Positions 14,552 through 23,647 of a stretch of 40,547 nt of DNA are shown one piece after another. The position numbers and the translations under genes are program-made. The stretch is from Bacteroidales bacterium (GTDB lineage: Bacteria > Bacteroidota > Bacteroidia > Bacteroidales > UBA932): assembly GCA_017561665.1 (NCBI GenBank), contig JAFZBQ010000026.1, forward strand, positions 1 through 40,547, written 5' to 3'. The notes under the pieces are model-generated. The model saw only the letters and a list, made by a program, of their open reading frames with translations. It ran no database searches and had not been told where the DNA came from. The first letter of the stretch is position 1. The number at the start of each line of letters is the position of its first letter.

Positions 14552-17071
14552 TCATTTTGTGTCAAGTGCAGTATCTGCAATGCGCAGCAGGAAATCAATC
14601 TTGCCGCGGGTGGCGGCGTCGGCGCGGGCACGAGAGCTGCGAAGCACGTCGCGCACCTTTTCCAGATGCCGCTTGCAGAGAATATCCATATCTTCCAGGT
14701 AGGTTGTAGGCACGCCTGGAAGCGATGTATATATATCGCTGTCGTACGGGTTGTCCGCCAGACCGCTCTGGGCCGCCTCGCGGTTGTAATTGGCCTTGAG
14801 CACATCGGAAGAATTGATAAGCGTCTGCATAATGTAGACCCCTATTCCGTGGTCTTCCATAGGCTCCAGGCGTCCGTTTCGTACATTCTTGAGCAATTCG
14901 TTCTCAACGTCGGTGAGGTATTCGTCCGGGCTGTATCCGCTGCCCGCCTCCTTATAAGCGAAGGCCACATTGGCAAGGCGGTGCCTGGTTCCGGAGAGAT
15001 TGCTCATATTGTTATAATTCATATCGATTGCCGATCTGTAAGGGCCGGCAAGGTGCAACAGGTCGCGGTCTGCCTCCATCCAGGAGAGGTTGCGCCAACC
15101 GTCGAATATAGTCTTGATATATTCTTTCTGTGTCTTTTTGTCAACTGCGGTGAATTTTGGCTGCCCGCTTCCGACGGGATTGGTGGTTACGCCGCCCAGC
15201 CTCGCAGAGAGCAGCTGCGAGGCGTCGTTGAAGCGGAGCCACAGCCACTCGTAAAAGAGGTAGCGGTCGGAACTCTCTGCCAAACGGGGGTCGGTGAGCC
15301 AGTCGGCCGCGTTAGCCGCCACATATTTGAGAGTGGAAACACGGGCCTCGTATTCCGCCATCGGGTCGTTGCCCAGATCCCCTTCGCGGGCCCGGATATC
15401 CCGCGCCGACACCTTGGCGCCCTGCTCAGGCAGATATAGATACTCGGCATCGCCCTCGTGGGAATCGACCAGCGCCTTGAGCGCCTGTCGGACATCAACT
15501 CCCTCGGGGAATATCCTGTAAAGCCATTCTATGGCAAATTTGTCGTAAGTTCCAATCTGATTGGAGATTGTAGGCACCCCGCTGCGGCGGTCGCCCGGCC
15601 GGGCCAGGGTGTTGAACATCGCCCCGCGGTCCATCACGGAGGCGGTTATTCCGTGTTCTGCGGTAAAGGCCGCGTCCCGTAGCTGCTCAGGACTGTAGGC
15701 CGAACTGCCGGCAAGGTTGTTCGACAGCCCCAGCACCTTGCCGAAGCTGTGCATTATTCCGGCAGTAAGTATCTCGCACAGTGCGCTTTCAGTAGGAAAC
15801 AAAGTGCGGAAGCGCGGGTCGGCCTCGCTTATATAGAAGGCATACTGCCGCCATATCGATGTAAGGTAGCCCTGCGGCACGGTGATGGTGGCGCCCAGGA
15901 TACCGCCGGTGAGGCCGCTTCCGATTGCGCTGCTGCTCAAATAATCCACATCGCAGCCGGTGGGTACCACCTTGCAGATGAAGGGATCGTCGGCGCAGAA
16001 ATTCTTGCTTGCAGGATACGGCACCGCCCGCACCACATCGCCCAGTCCAGCAGCACGGAAACCGGCGTTCCAGGCCTCCACACCCTTTTTGATGGCGGCA
16101 CGGCGGGTAACCGGGAAAAGGGTGTCGATATATACGGTGATATGGTCGCCTTCCCTGAGATTCCAGCGCACCGCATCACGTTCCTGCTTGACTCCCTTCT
16201 CGGAAGAGAAAGAGAGATATGTCTGGCTGCGGACGCCGACCCTGGAATCTATGTCACGGACAGCTATCTCACGGTCCGGAACCAGTGAGAGAAGCGATAC
16301 GAATGTGCCGGAAATGCGCGCTTTGCTGCCGTTCCCGGATACTTTATTGTTGCTGTAGGTGCCATCGTCGCCCTCTACAGTAAGTTCGCGGGAAACGCCC
16401 AGATGGCTGCTGCCGTAGCGTACGGGAGACGACTTCATAGAGAGTTCGTTCTTTATGCTGCCGTTCATTATTCCCTTGCTATCGCCGTAGAGCAGCGCCT
16501 TGATGTCCACCACATCCTTGTTTGACGGGTCAAACAGTTTGGTGGCCTTTATCACCAGGGCGGTGGAATCGGCGTTGCGCATCATAATCGGGAAGGTATA
16601 CCCGATTGCCGGGGCGATTCCGGCGCGGATGCCTGCCTGCTCCAGCGAATCTGCCGACTCCGGCAGACGCACTGGCGTGGAGAGTATCACCAGGGAGTCG
16701 GTGCGTGAGAGTTCGAACGTCTTGTTTGGACTCACCCTCTGCCCTACCTCAACCCACGGGTCGGAACTGTCCTTGAGAACAGTGGTCAGAATCACTCTGC
16801 GGCCCATAAGTGAATCGGGAATCTCCAGCCATACCTCCTTGCCGTCGGTATAGAGCATAATGTAGCCCGTCTCCTTCTTGAGCCCTTTCTTCTTGATGAA
16901 CTTCTCGTACGGGGTGGGCTTTTTGGCGGTGTCGGGGGCCGGTGATGCGGCGGCGCTTCGATGCGGCCGCCGGCCGTAAGGTCTCTTGAAGGACTGTGCT
17001 GACAGCACCCCGGGCAGCGCCAGCGCTACCGAGAAGATTATCATTAAGGCAATTATCGCTTTCCGTCTCAT
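14552..17071 (-). CDS. DUF5117/Met-zincin family protein with degenerate zinc site (probable pseudoprotease)
   Basis: 839 aa, signal peptide about residues 1-25, then the same domain order as the upstream neighbour: DUF5118/DUF5117-like N-terminal part (about 50-310, with DGKEVWLEIPDSLMGR) and a zincin-like part (about 310-600). Where the neighbour has HEVGHTLGLMH, this protein has HSFGKVLGLSN (residues 441-451): the catalytic Glu is Ser, the second His is Lys and the third is Asn. The Met-turn region SVMD (478-481) and the segment SPEQLRDAAFT remain. Loss of zinc hydrolysis is inferred; the frame is intact over 839 codons, so the gene is kept. A role in binding protein or peptides, or regulating the active paralog 7 nt upstream, is possible. 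Confidence 0.8.
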   Translation of the reverse strand: MRRKAIIALMIIFSVALALPGVLSAQSFKRPYGRRPHRSAAASPAPDTAKKPTPYEKFIKKKGLKKETGYIMLYTDGKEVWLEIPDSLMGRRVILTTVLKDSSDPWVEVGQRVSPNKTFELSRTDSLVILSTPVRLPESADSLEQAGIRAGIAPAIGYTFPIMMRNADSTALVIKATKLFDPSNKDVVDIKALLYGDSKGIMNGSIKNELSMKSSPVRYGSSHLGVSRELTVEGDDGTYSNNKVSGNGSKARISGTFVSLLSLVPDREIAVRDIDSRVGVRSQTYLSFSSEKGVKQERDAVRWNLREGDHITVYIDTLFPVTRRAAIKKGVEAWNAGFRAAGLGDVVRAVPYPASKNFCADDPFICKVVPTGCDVDYLSSSAIGSGLTGGILGATITVPQGYLTSIWRQYAFYISEADPRFRTLFPTESALCEILTAGIMHSFGKVLGLSNNLAGSSAYSPEQLRDAAFTAEHGITASVMDRGAMFNTLARPGDRRSGVPTISNQIGTYDKFAIEWLYRIFPEGVDVRQALKALVDSHEGDAEYLYLPEQGAKVSARDIRAREGDLGNDPMAEYEARVSTLKYVAANAADWLTDPRLAESSDRYLFYEWLWLRFNDASQLLSARLGGVTTNPVGSGQPKFTAVDKKTQKEYIKTIFDGWRNLSWMEADRDLLHLAGPYRSAIDMNYNNMSNLSGTRHRLANVAFAYKEAGSGYSPDEYLTDVENELLKNVRNGRLEPMEDHGIGVYIMQTLINSSDVLKANYNREAAQSGLADNPYDSDIYTSLPGVPTTYLEDMDILCKRHLEKVRDVLRSSRARADAATRGKIDFLLRIADTALDTK

Positions 17072-17078
17072 AGCTTAT

Positions 17079-19691
17079 CTATTTGAGCGAATAGGCGATT
17101 GTGCCCATCAAAAGTTCGTAATGAGCCTTGTCGTTGGCATTGGCAGAGGATTTGGCCGCTTTCATTGCGTCATAGACCCTTGACAGCTGGCCGTAAATCA
17201 CGCCCTGGCTTATATCTCCCACAGCCATTACATAACGCGGCACCCACTCGAAACCGCTTACGGGGTCGTAGATGAAAGAGCCGGGCAGGTCAGGATCTTC
17301 TCCCGATGCAAAGGCGCAGGGGCAGTCGGCATGGCAATGGAGACCTGCAGCACCCTGCTTCTGGAGAGAAGCCGTCGGCGTCTTGAACATTCCGCTGGCC
17401 ATCAGAAAATCTACATACCGCTTCTGCACCATCCGCTGCTTCTCGGTAAGGGCTCGCTTCTGGACTGTGGGTTTGAACACGAAGTCAAACAGGTCGTCAA
17501 ATGCGTCCTGAGACGAGTATTCATAAGAAGATACGCCGTCGGAGCGGGTGGCCGAGAAGGGTGTGGAGAATATGAACTGCAGCAGCACCTCCTCCAGGTT
17601 GCGGGCCGGGCTGCCAATCATGGGCAGCCGGCCAATTACGGCGGGGTCATCAAGCCAGGCTGTATCGTTGAACATCTCCAGCAGATACTTCATGGCAGCA
17701 ACCTGTTTTTTTCGGGGGATATTCACGTACGGCTTGTTACCGTCACCGGCAATGACCTCGTCACGGTACAGCCCGCCGATGTTGTTGCGCACGTGCAGGC
17801 AGTAGCGGAGATACTGGTTGAGAATCGCGGAATAATAATCCATACGGATGGAATAGTCCGGGTCGGATTCGTCAGAAATCCAGTCCAGATATTTTGGGAG
17901 GATGTATTTCAGGTTGGCAACGCCGTATTTGGTGGAGGCGATTACATCGTCGCCCAGATCCTCAGTCTGGTTGCGGGGATCGAAGAAGATGCCGGCATCT
18001 CCGTATATCTGCTGCTTACCGTAGCGGTAAACGGGGTTGACCTTGAGGGAATCTGTAATCCACTGCGTGGTGACCTTTGTCTCTTCCTCAAAGCTGGTAG
18101 CATCAAACACCGGGGTATAGCCCCAGCGGATAGCCCACAGGTCGTTGGCACCGAACAGCGGCGGAGTCAGCTTCACACCCTTCTCCTTGTCGCCCGGCTG
18201 CGCCACGTAGTTGAAGCGGGCGTAGTCCATAATCGAGGTGGTGGTACCGGTCTTTTTGGTAAAATCGGCATCGCGCAGCTTCTCCGTGGGGATTACATAA
18301 GAAGCGCTCATATTGTGCATCAGGCCCAGGGTATGCCCCACCTCGTGACGGATGACATACTCCAGCGCGTCGCCCAACAGTTCGCGGGGAATGTCGGCGG
18401 TGCGTACTGCATCGTCGGCCTGGGAAGTCTGGGCAAACATCCAGCTCGATATCAGCTTGATAACATCGTGATATACATATACCGATGCGTTGATGATCTC
18501 GCCGCTGCGGGGATCTACCCACGAAGGGCCCATTGCGTTTTTGATTCCTATTGGAGCATAGCGGATGCAGCTGTAGCGGATGTTGTCAGGGTCAAACGAG
18601 GGGTCGTCGTCCGGGAACGGTAGCGCACGCACGGCATTTTTAAAGCCGATGTTCTCGAACGGGATGTTCCATGCTTCCACTGCCCTGAATATATAGGGCT
18701 TCCACCACTCGGGGAAGTCGCTGTCGATATAGAAAGTGATTGGCCTGACTGGCTCAACCTTCTCGCCGCGGCGGTATGCCAAGGTGTCGGAGGGTTCCAG
18801 GCGCCAGCGGTTCACAAAGTACTCCGGGCGGGTCCCTTCGCTGCCGCTGCCCATCCGCTGCCGACCGGTAAAGAAGAAGTTGATTCGCGGGTCGGCGGTG
18901 CGGGGGTGGTATATCTCCTGCGGCAGAAGCAGCACGGAGCGGGTCACCAGGGCGGTGAAGGGCTTGTCCTTTACCACCTGCTTACCACTCTGGCGGTCGG
19001 CCAGCGAATATGTATATGACATACAGCTGGTCACCGACAGGTTGTCTTCGAAAGATTTGACGCCCTCTATATAAGAGAGGTCCTTCTTGTAGTTCTGCGT
19101 GCGGTTGTAGGCCGATTTGTTGTTGGAAAGATCCAGCAGAGGGCGCATCTGCTCGTCGTCTCCCAGGAACCAGTCGGTGACATCTATCACGGAGAAGCCG
19201 TCGGGAGACTTTGCCTCTACCTTGAACTTACGCGTCACGGCGCCGATATTGCTCTTATCCAGCGCAGAAATGATATCTTTCTCTGAACTTGTTATGTCAA
19301 AATTAACATCCCTCACCAATATAGAGCTGTCGGCCATTGCAAAGGTAAACGGGATGAGGTTGTCCTTGCTGCCCACCACTCCGTTGGTGTTGTCACTGGT
19401 GGCCTTCACGGTTGATCCCATCACGAATATGCGTCCCAACAGGCTGTCAGGAACTTCGAAATAGACCTTACCTTTGGTAAAATGGACGTTCAGCAGGCCC
19501 TTCGAAAGGCTGTCGCCCTTGGCGAAGAGTTTGTCGTATTTAGGGTCGTTCTTCTTGGCGGTGGTGTCTGCCTTGGCCTCTGCCGCGGCCTTCTTCTTTC
19601 CGAAGGGCCATATAGTGGCCGACGCCGGCGAAGGGGCACACACGAGCATAATCAGCGCAAAAGCAAGCAGGAATATGTTGGATCTCTTCAT
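17079..19691 (-). CDS. zinc-dependent metalloprotease, DUF5117/Met-zincin family
   Basis: 870 aa exported protease. A signal peptide (about 1-26, ending PASA) precedes a Lys/Ala-rich linker, the DUF5118/DUF5117-type N-terminal part (about 50-300; GKVYFEVPDSLLGRIFVMGS) and a zincin domain with RHEVGHTLGLMHN (HExxHxxGxxH at 449-459) and Met-turn SIMDY (486-490). These are the full metzincin signature residues. The C-terminal part (about 600-870) is helical with a Cys/His stretch (GLHCHADCPCA). It probably degrades proteins at the periplasm or cell surface and feeds peptides to the SusCD pair encoded upstream. It starts 6 nt after the PKD-like lipoprotein gene and ends 7 nt before its degenerate paralog. 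Confidence 0.88.
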   Translation of the reverse strand: MKRSNIFLLAFALIMLVCAPSPASATIWPFGKKKAAAEAKADTTAKKNDPKYDKLFAKGDSLSKGLLNVHFTKGKVYFEVPDSLLGRIFVMGSTVKATSDNTNGVVGSKDNLIPFTFAMADSSILVRDVNFDITSSEKDIISALDKSNIGAVTRKFKVEAKSPDGFSVIDVTDWFLGDDEQMRPLLDLSNNKSAYNRTQNYKKDLSYIEGVKSFEDNLSVTSCMSYTYSLADRQSGKQVVKDKPFTALVTRSVLLLPQEIYHPRTADPRINFFFTGRQRMGSGSEGTRPEYFVNRWRLEPSDTLAYRRGEKVEPVRPITFYIDSDFPEWWKPYIFRAVEAWNIPFENIGFKNAVRALPFPDDDPSFDPDNIRYSCIRYAPIGIKNAMGPSWVDPRSGEIINASVYVYHDVIKLISSWMFAQTSQADDAVRTADIPRELLGDALEYVIRHEVGHTLGLMHNMSASYVIPTEKLRDADFTKKTGTTTSIMDYARFNYVAQPGDKEKGVKLTPPLFGANDLWAIRWGYTPVFDATSFEEETKVTTQWITDSLKVNPVYRYGKQQIYGDAGIFFDPRNQTEDLGDDVIASTKYGVANLKYILPKYLDWISDESDPDYSIRMDYYSAILNQYLRYCLHVRNNIGGLYRDEVIAGDGNKPYVNIPRKKQVAAMKYLLEMFNDTAWLDDPAVIGRLPMIGSPARNLEEVLLQFIFSTPFSATRSDGVSSYEYSSQDAFDDLFDFVFKPTVQKRALTEKQRMVQKRYVDFLMASGMFKTPTASLQKQGAAGLHCHADCPCAFASGEDPDLPGSFIYDPVSGFEWVPRYVMAVGDISQGVIYGQLSRVYDAMKAAKSSANANDKAHYELLMGTIAYSLK

Positions 19692-19697
19692 CTGTTT

Positions 19698-21245
19698 CTA
19701 TCTGAATGTCGGGCAGAGGGCGGTGATTTCGCCGAATCCGCCGTAAGTTCCGTTATTCTTTGATGTGAAAAGACCGGTGGATACGTTGAACGGACGCAGG
19801 TAAATCTTGCCTTCGCCGGTCTTCTCGTTATAAGTGGTAATTATCAACTGCAGGCGGTGGGTATCCAGCGGGAATGCATAATCTCCAGGGAATATCTGGT
19901 GGGTACCGTACCAAGCCTGCACATATTGCCTGATGGAGGTTATCTTCTCGTCGGGCGAATCGGGAGCCCAGTTCACCTTGCGGTTGCTTACGCGGCCGGC
20001 GGCCAGTATGGTGGCATACACAGCGTCGGGTGTGGTGTAGTACATCAGGTCACAATTGTCGCAGAAGCAAACGCTCACAATCTTGTCCATTTCGGCACCG
20101 TCTATCTGGAAGATCTCTGCAGAGGCGGTTTGGTTTTGTGTGTTGAGCATGCAGGCCCTGTAAACCCCGGAGGGGTCTTTGAGCAGGAAGCCCAGAATCT
20201 GGTTGCGGGAACAACCGCTCCCAAGGCATACACACCCTTTGGACTGGAAGCCCAGCTCGCAATTGAGCACGGAGAAGGCCGCCTGTGTGAGGTTCCACCC
20301 CAAGATACTGTAAAAATTGCCGTCCGCCTCGTCAAACACTGCCAGGTTGCCGCCCTGCTGCAAAGGGCCATATGCTACATTATTCGGCCGGAATATGTCA
20401 TCCGGGTTGACTCCGAAACTCAGTTTGGAATACTGGCGGTCTATATGGCACATCATGCCGTAGGCCCTGCCGCCGATAATCGCCGCATTGGAATATGCTG
20501 CAAAGTTAAAGATGGCGGTGGTGGCAAAATTATCCTGATAGCTGGAATAGAACAACGGCGCATCCGATTCGGTCAGCACAAAAGTAAGCTGGTCCAGGGC
20601 GTGGATGTGGGAATCGGTTCCTACAAGGAAACGGGTTTCGCCCCAGACTCCTGCACCGCCGGCATCCGTATCCGACATATCACAAACTACATTGACCCTC
20701 TCTTCAAGAGTATAGCCGTTGGCCAGCGAGAACAGGTTCCTGGTATATACAGGCTCGTCGGATGTAAATCCGTAAGTGACATATTTATTGGCCAGAAGGT
20801 CGAATTCCGATGTGGCGCCACCGTCGCGGGTATGTGCCACCAGCAACCCCTCGCCAAGAGAACTGGCCACATACAGCTTGCACGGGGCTATCTTTTTAAG
20901 ACCGGTGGTAAGATCGGTCACGTCAAAGCGGATGATATACGGTTTGGTGGCCGGCCTGTTGGAAACCTTGTAATCCAGCACGGTGCCCTCGCACAACTCT
21001 ATGCGGGTGTCATTATCGTCGGCTTTAAGGTCTATGGACCACTCGCACTTCAGATCGGACATAGTGCGACCCTCCTGTGAAACCCTCGCTTCTATATGGA
21101 TATCCTGCCCGTAAAGCACATACATAGTGGAGTCGACCCCCTCTATCACGATATCGGGTATCACGTGGTCTGCCTCGGTACTGAGGTCGGCGAAGCACGA
21201 GGCCACCAGCAGCGGGAACAGCAATATGATAATTATTCTTTTCAT
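19698..21245 (-). CDS. PKD-like family surface lipoprotein
   Basis: 515 aa. Lipobox VASC (Cys17) after a short hydrophobic signal, then a PKD/Ig-like region (about 30-130; IVIEGVDSTMYVLYGQDIH, then FDVTDLTTG) and a long beta-rich part that looks like a propeller (repeated aromatic-Gly strands). Lipoproteins of this class follow DUF4843 genes in SusC-SusD-DUF4843-PKD-metalloprotease operons of Bacteroidota; the ligand is unknown. Two cysteine clusters stand out: GCVCLGSGC (CxCx4C) and CFCDNC (CxCx2C), which could bind metal or form disulfides. It starts 4 nt after the DUF4843 gene, so coupling is likely. Confidence 0.75.
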   Translation of the reverse strand: MKRIIIILLFPLLVASCFADLSTEADHVIPDIVIEGVDSTMYVLYGQDIHIEARVSQEGRTMSDLKCEWSIDLKADDNDTRIELCEGTVLDYKVSNRPATKPYIIRFDVTDLTTGLKKIAPCKLYVASSLGEGLLVAHTRDGGATSEFDLLANKYVTYGFTSDEPVYTRNLFSLANGYTLEERVNVVCDMSDTDAGGAGVWGETRFLVGTDSHIHALDQLTFVLTESDAPLFYSSYQDNFATTAIFNFAAYSNAAIIGGRAYGMMCHIDRQYSKLSFGVNPDDIFRPNNVAYGPLQQGGNLAVFDEADGNFYSILGWNLTQAAFSVLNCELGFQSKGCVCLGSGCSRNQILGFLLKDPSGVYRACMLNTQNQTASAEIFQIDGAEMDKIVSVCFCDNCDLMYYTTPDAVYATILAAGRVSNRKVNWAPDSPDEKITSIRQYVQAWYGTHQIFPGDYAFPLDTHRLQLIITTYNEKTGEGKIYLRPFNVSTGLFTSKNNGTYGGFGEITALCPTFR

Positions 21246-21249
21246 TGTG

Positions 21250-22047
21250 TTAAAGCACGTTCAATGTTTCGTAGATGGTGGGGATAATATCAGGTTTTTC
21301 CCCTTCGCCGTGGGCAGTGGTATAAGTACGATACTGTTCATAATCGTCGCTGTGGCGCAGCGGATTGGAAGGATTCTCAGCATCGGTCTTCTTGACCCAT
21401 TCGCGGAACTCGCGGGTAGCGGAGTACCACCAGGTAGGCAATTTGTAAGTCAGGGTAGGATCCTCCTTGGCAGGAGCCTGCTGGACCACATAGGTTTCTA
21501 TCTCCTCGCCGAAATAAGAAACCATCAGGCGGTGCAACTCCTTGCTGTAGCCGTGGCAGAAATAAAGATACCACCCGCGCCAAACGTAGGGCTGGGGACG
21601 GGTATACTCTTCCGACCAAGTGATGTCCGCTATGGAGTTCTTGGGAGGACCCGCCCTGAAATATTCGTTGGGGACTATCTTGAGCTTCATATCCTGGCGC
21701 TCTACACCCTGTGGAAGGTGATTCACCCTCAATTTGACAAAACCTCTCACCGCGCCTGCCTTGATATCAGAGGAGATAATGGTGAAGTCCCGCCCGAGGA
21801 CGGCGGTGGAGTCAATGACTTCTACAGCAAACGTCCGGTCGTAGTCGGCACAATAACCCACAAGATCCACCGCAACGTCGATGTCCCTGAAGTCTTCTGT
21901 CATACCTTTGAAAGAGTAAGTATTGGTGCGGCCATGGAAAACAACCGCACTGTCCTCCGGCCTGTAGGTCTTTATTTCGTCCTTCACGCACGAAACCAGG
22001 CACCAGGCCGTAAAGGCCACAATTGCAATATGTAGGTATTTCTTCAT
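21250..22047 (-). CDS. DUF4843 lipoprotein
   Basis: 265 aa. The ATG at 22047 is chosen because it starts a clean lipoprotein signal (MKKYLHIAIVAFTAWCLVSC, Cys20); the frame extends 18 codons further into the susD 3' end without any signal. The DUF4843 pattern is visible: DSAVVFHGRTNTYSFKG, AVDLVGYCADYDRTFAVEV, and a strand ending VKLRVNH. The family has an Ig-like fold and is nearly always encoded next to SusC/SusD pairs; it is likely a surface accessory protein that helps ligand capture. The ORF sits 16 nt after the susD stop and 4 nt before the PKD-like lipoprotein. Confidence 0.85.
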   Translation of the reverse strand: MKKYLHIAIVAFTAWCLVSCVKDEIKTYRPEDSAVVFHGRTNTYSFKGMTEDFRDIDVAVDLVGYCADYDRTFAVEVIDSTAVLGRDFTIISSDIKAGAVRGFVKLRVNHLPQGVERQDMKLKIVPNEYFRAGPPKNSIADITWSEEYTRPQPYVWRGWYLYFCHGYSKELHRLMVSYFGEEIETYVVQQAPAKEDPTLTYKLPTWWYSATREFREWVKKTDAENPSNPLRHSDDYEQYRTYTTAHGEGEKPDIIPTIYETLNVL

Positions 22048-22063
22048 ATAAGACCCTCCCGTA

Positions 22064-23635
22064 TTATTGTTCCTGAATCCTGCCGTATGTGGTCTCTGCA
22101 ACAGGATAGGGATACATAATACTAATAGCAGATGTACCTATCTTGGCACTGAAGTTTACCACATTAACATTCATTGAGAATAACGGCCTTCCATATTCTC
22201 CGTAATATCGTTTCACCGCATATAAGAGCTGCCCTTCGGCCAAAAGTTCAGTCAGGTACTCACGGAGTATGACAGACGCTATTTGCTGGTCACGGCCAAA
22301 ATATGACTGCTCCGGCACAATAAATTGCATCACCTCTGCAATGGAGGTCGAAACACCCCTGTGATGCCGCACCTGGTCTATCAAAGCCAGGGCGCCGTCG
22401 TAGTCAAAGGCGTGCAGTGCCGCCTCGGCTTGAATCAGATACATTTCAGGCAGTTTTATCATGGGCATCCGCCCGCGGAACGCCTCAAAATAGCCGTTTG
22501 AACTGTAGAACTTGTACATCTGATATCCGCTGGTGGAGTATTTCAGAAGGCCGGCCGGTCCGCGTACATCTTCGTGCAGGAAGTCAGCATCAATACCGTA
22601 GTGTGAGAAATCCCGGAACAACTCCCCTACAGCAGTTTCACTTACCAGCACCGCATCCGAAACCATATTTGGAAAGTGATAGACGGCAAGATTGCTGTAC
22701 AGGTTTGTTATTTCCAGCGAGAACAGGTGCTCACAAGAGAAGGTCCAGTCACGGTAGTCATATTGAACCTCCTGCTGGAAAGCACTCACGTCTATCCATT
22801 TCACCAGGCCTTTGTCAAGAGCGTTGGTGGCCACGTCCGCGGCCATCTGTCCGGCACTTACATAGTCCCTGCGCCAGAGATGCACCCGCGCCAGCAGCGC
22901 CTCCACGGCATAGTAGTTGAGCCTTTTGGCGCGGTCGTTCCAGAAACCGTCGGCATTGATAGTCGACTCAAAGTCGTCGCGGACCGTCCCGCGCACCGGG
23001 TCATCCTTGAGGCATTCCAATGCGCCGTTGATGTCTTTCAGCAGCAGTTCTACGGTCTGGGCATAAGTCCTCTGTGGCGTCGGTTCGCTGCTATACTCTG
23101 TTACGTACGGCACGGTTACCTTGTCGGCATTTTCGCCGACCCAACTGTCCAGGCCGAACATTCGCATAAGGTCAAAATGGACATAAGCACGCGCCGCCAG
23201 CAGTTCGCCTTTTATCAGGTTGTACTCCAGTTCGTCCGGCACGATGTCCCTGCGACGCTCCAGTTCGAACAGGGTCTTGTTGATATTTGCGATTATGGAA
23301 TATCCCCCGGACCACATATCCTCTATGTAAGGCTCTACGGAAACGGCGCTGAAAAGATTCTGTTGAAGACCTTTGATGAACGATTTGTTGTGCGTTGCAT
23401 ACGGGCAGCAAACGATATCATTTACCAGGAAAGTATAGTTTGCGCCGTAGGTGGCCGGCTGTCCCATCTTCAGGTAAACGCCAATCAATGCTTCGTGAAA
23501 GCCGTTGCGGGTAGAGAACAATTTGTCGTCGGCAATCTGTGACGACGATGTCGCCTCCAGCCACTTTTCGCACGAAGCTGCCATCGGCAACAGCATCAAG
23601 GTAAAAAGTATGAATCTTATTATTGACTTTTTCAT
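22064..23635 (-). CDS. susD: SusD/RagB-family surface lipoprotein
   Basis: 523 aa. Signal peptide with lipobox MAASC (Cys22), then CEKWLEATSSSQIADDKLF, the typical SusD start, and TPR-like helices (for example GELLAARAYVHFDLMRMFG). Near the C-terminus the PEMYLIQAEAALHAF segment is a family hallmark. SusD caps the SusC barrel from outside and binds the oligomer to be imported. The lack of glycan-degrading enzymes and the presence of proteases in the operon suggest peptides rather than glycans (RagB-like); this is inference. It starts 12 nt after susC. Confidence 0.93.
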   Translation of the reverse strand: MKKSIIRFILFTLMLLPMAASCEKWLEATSSSQIADDKLFSTRNGFHEALIGVYLKMGQPATYGANYTFLVNDIVCCPYATHNKSFIKGLQQNLFSAVSVEPYIEDMWSGGYSIIANINKTLFELERRRDIVPDELEYNLIKGELLAARAYVHFDLMRMFGLDSWVGENADKVTVPYVTEYSSEPTPQRTYAQTVELLLKDINGALECLKDDPVRGTVRDDFESTINADGFWNDRAKRLNYYAVEALLARVHLWRRDYVSAGQMAADVATNALDKGLVKWIDVSAFQQEVQYDYRDWTFSCEHLFSLEITNLYSNLAVYHFPNMVSDAVLVSETAVGELFRDFSHYGIDADFLHEDVRGPAGLLKYSTSGYQMYKFYSSNGYFEAFRGRMPMIKLPEMYLIQAEAALHAFDYDGALALIDQVRHHRGVSTSIAEVMQFIVPEQSYFGRDQQIASVILREYLTELLAEGQLLYAVKRYYGEYGRPLFSMNVNVVNFSAKIGTSAISIMYPYPVAETTYGRIQEQ

Positions 23636-23647
23636 AGGAATACGCGA

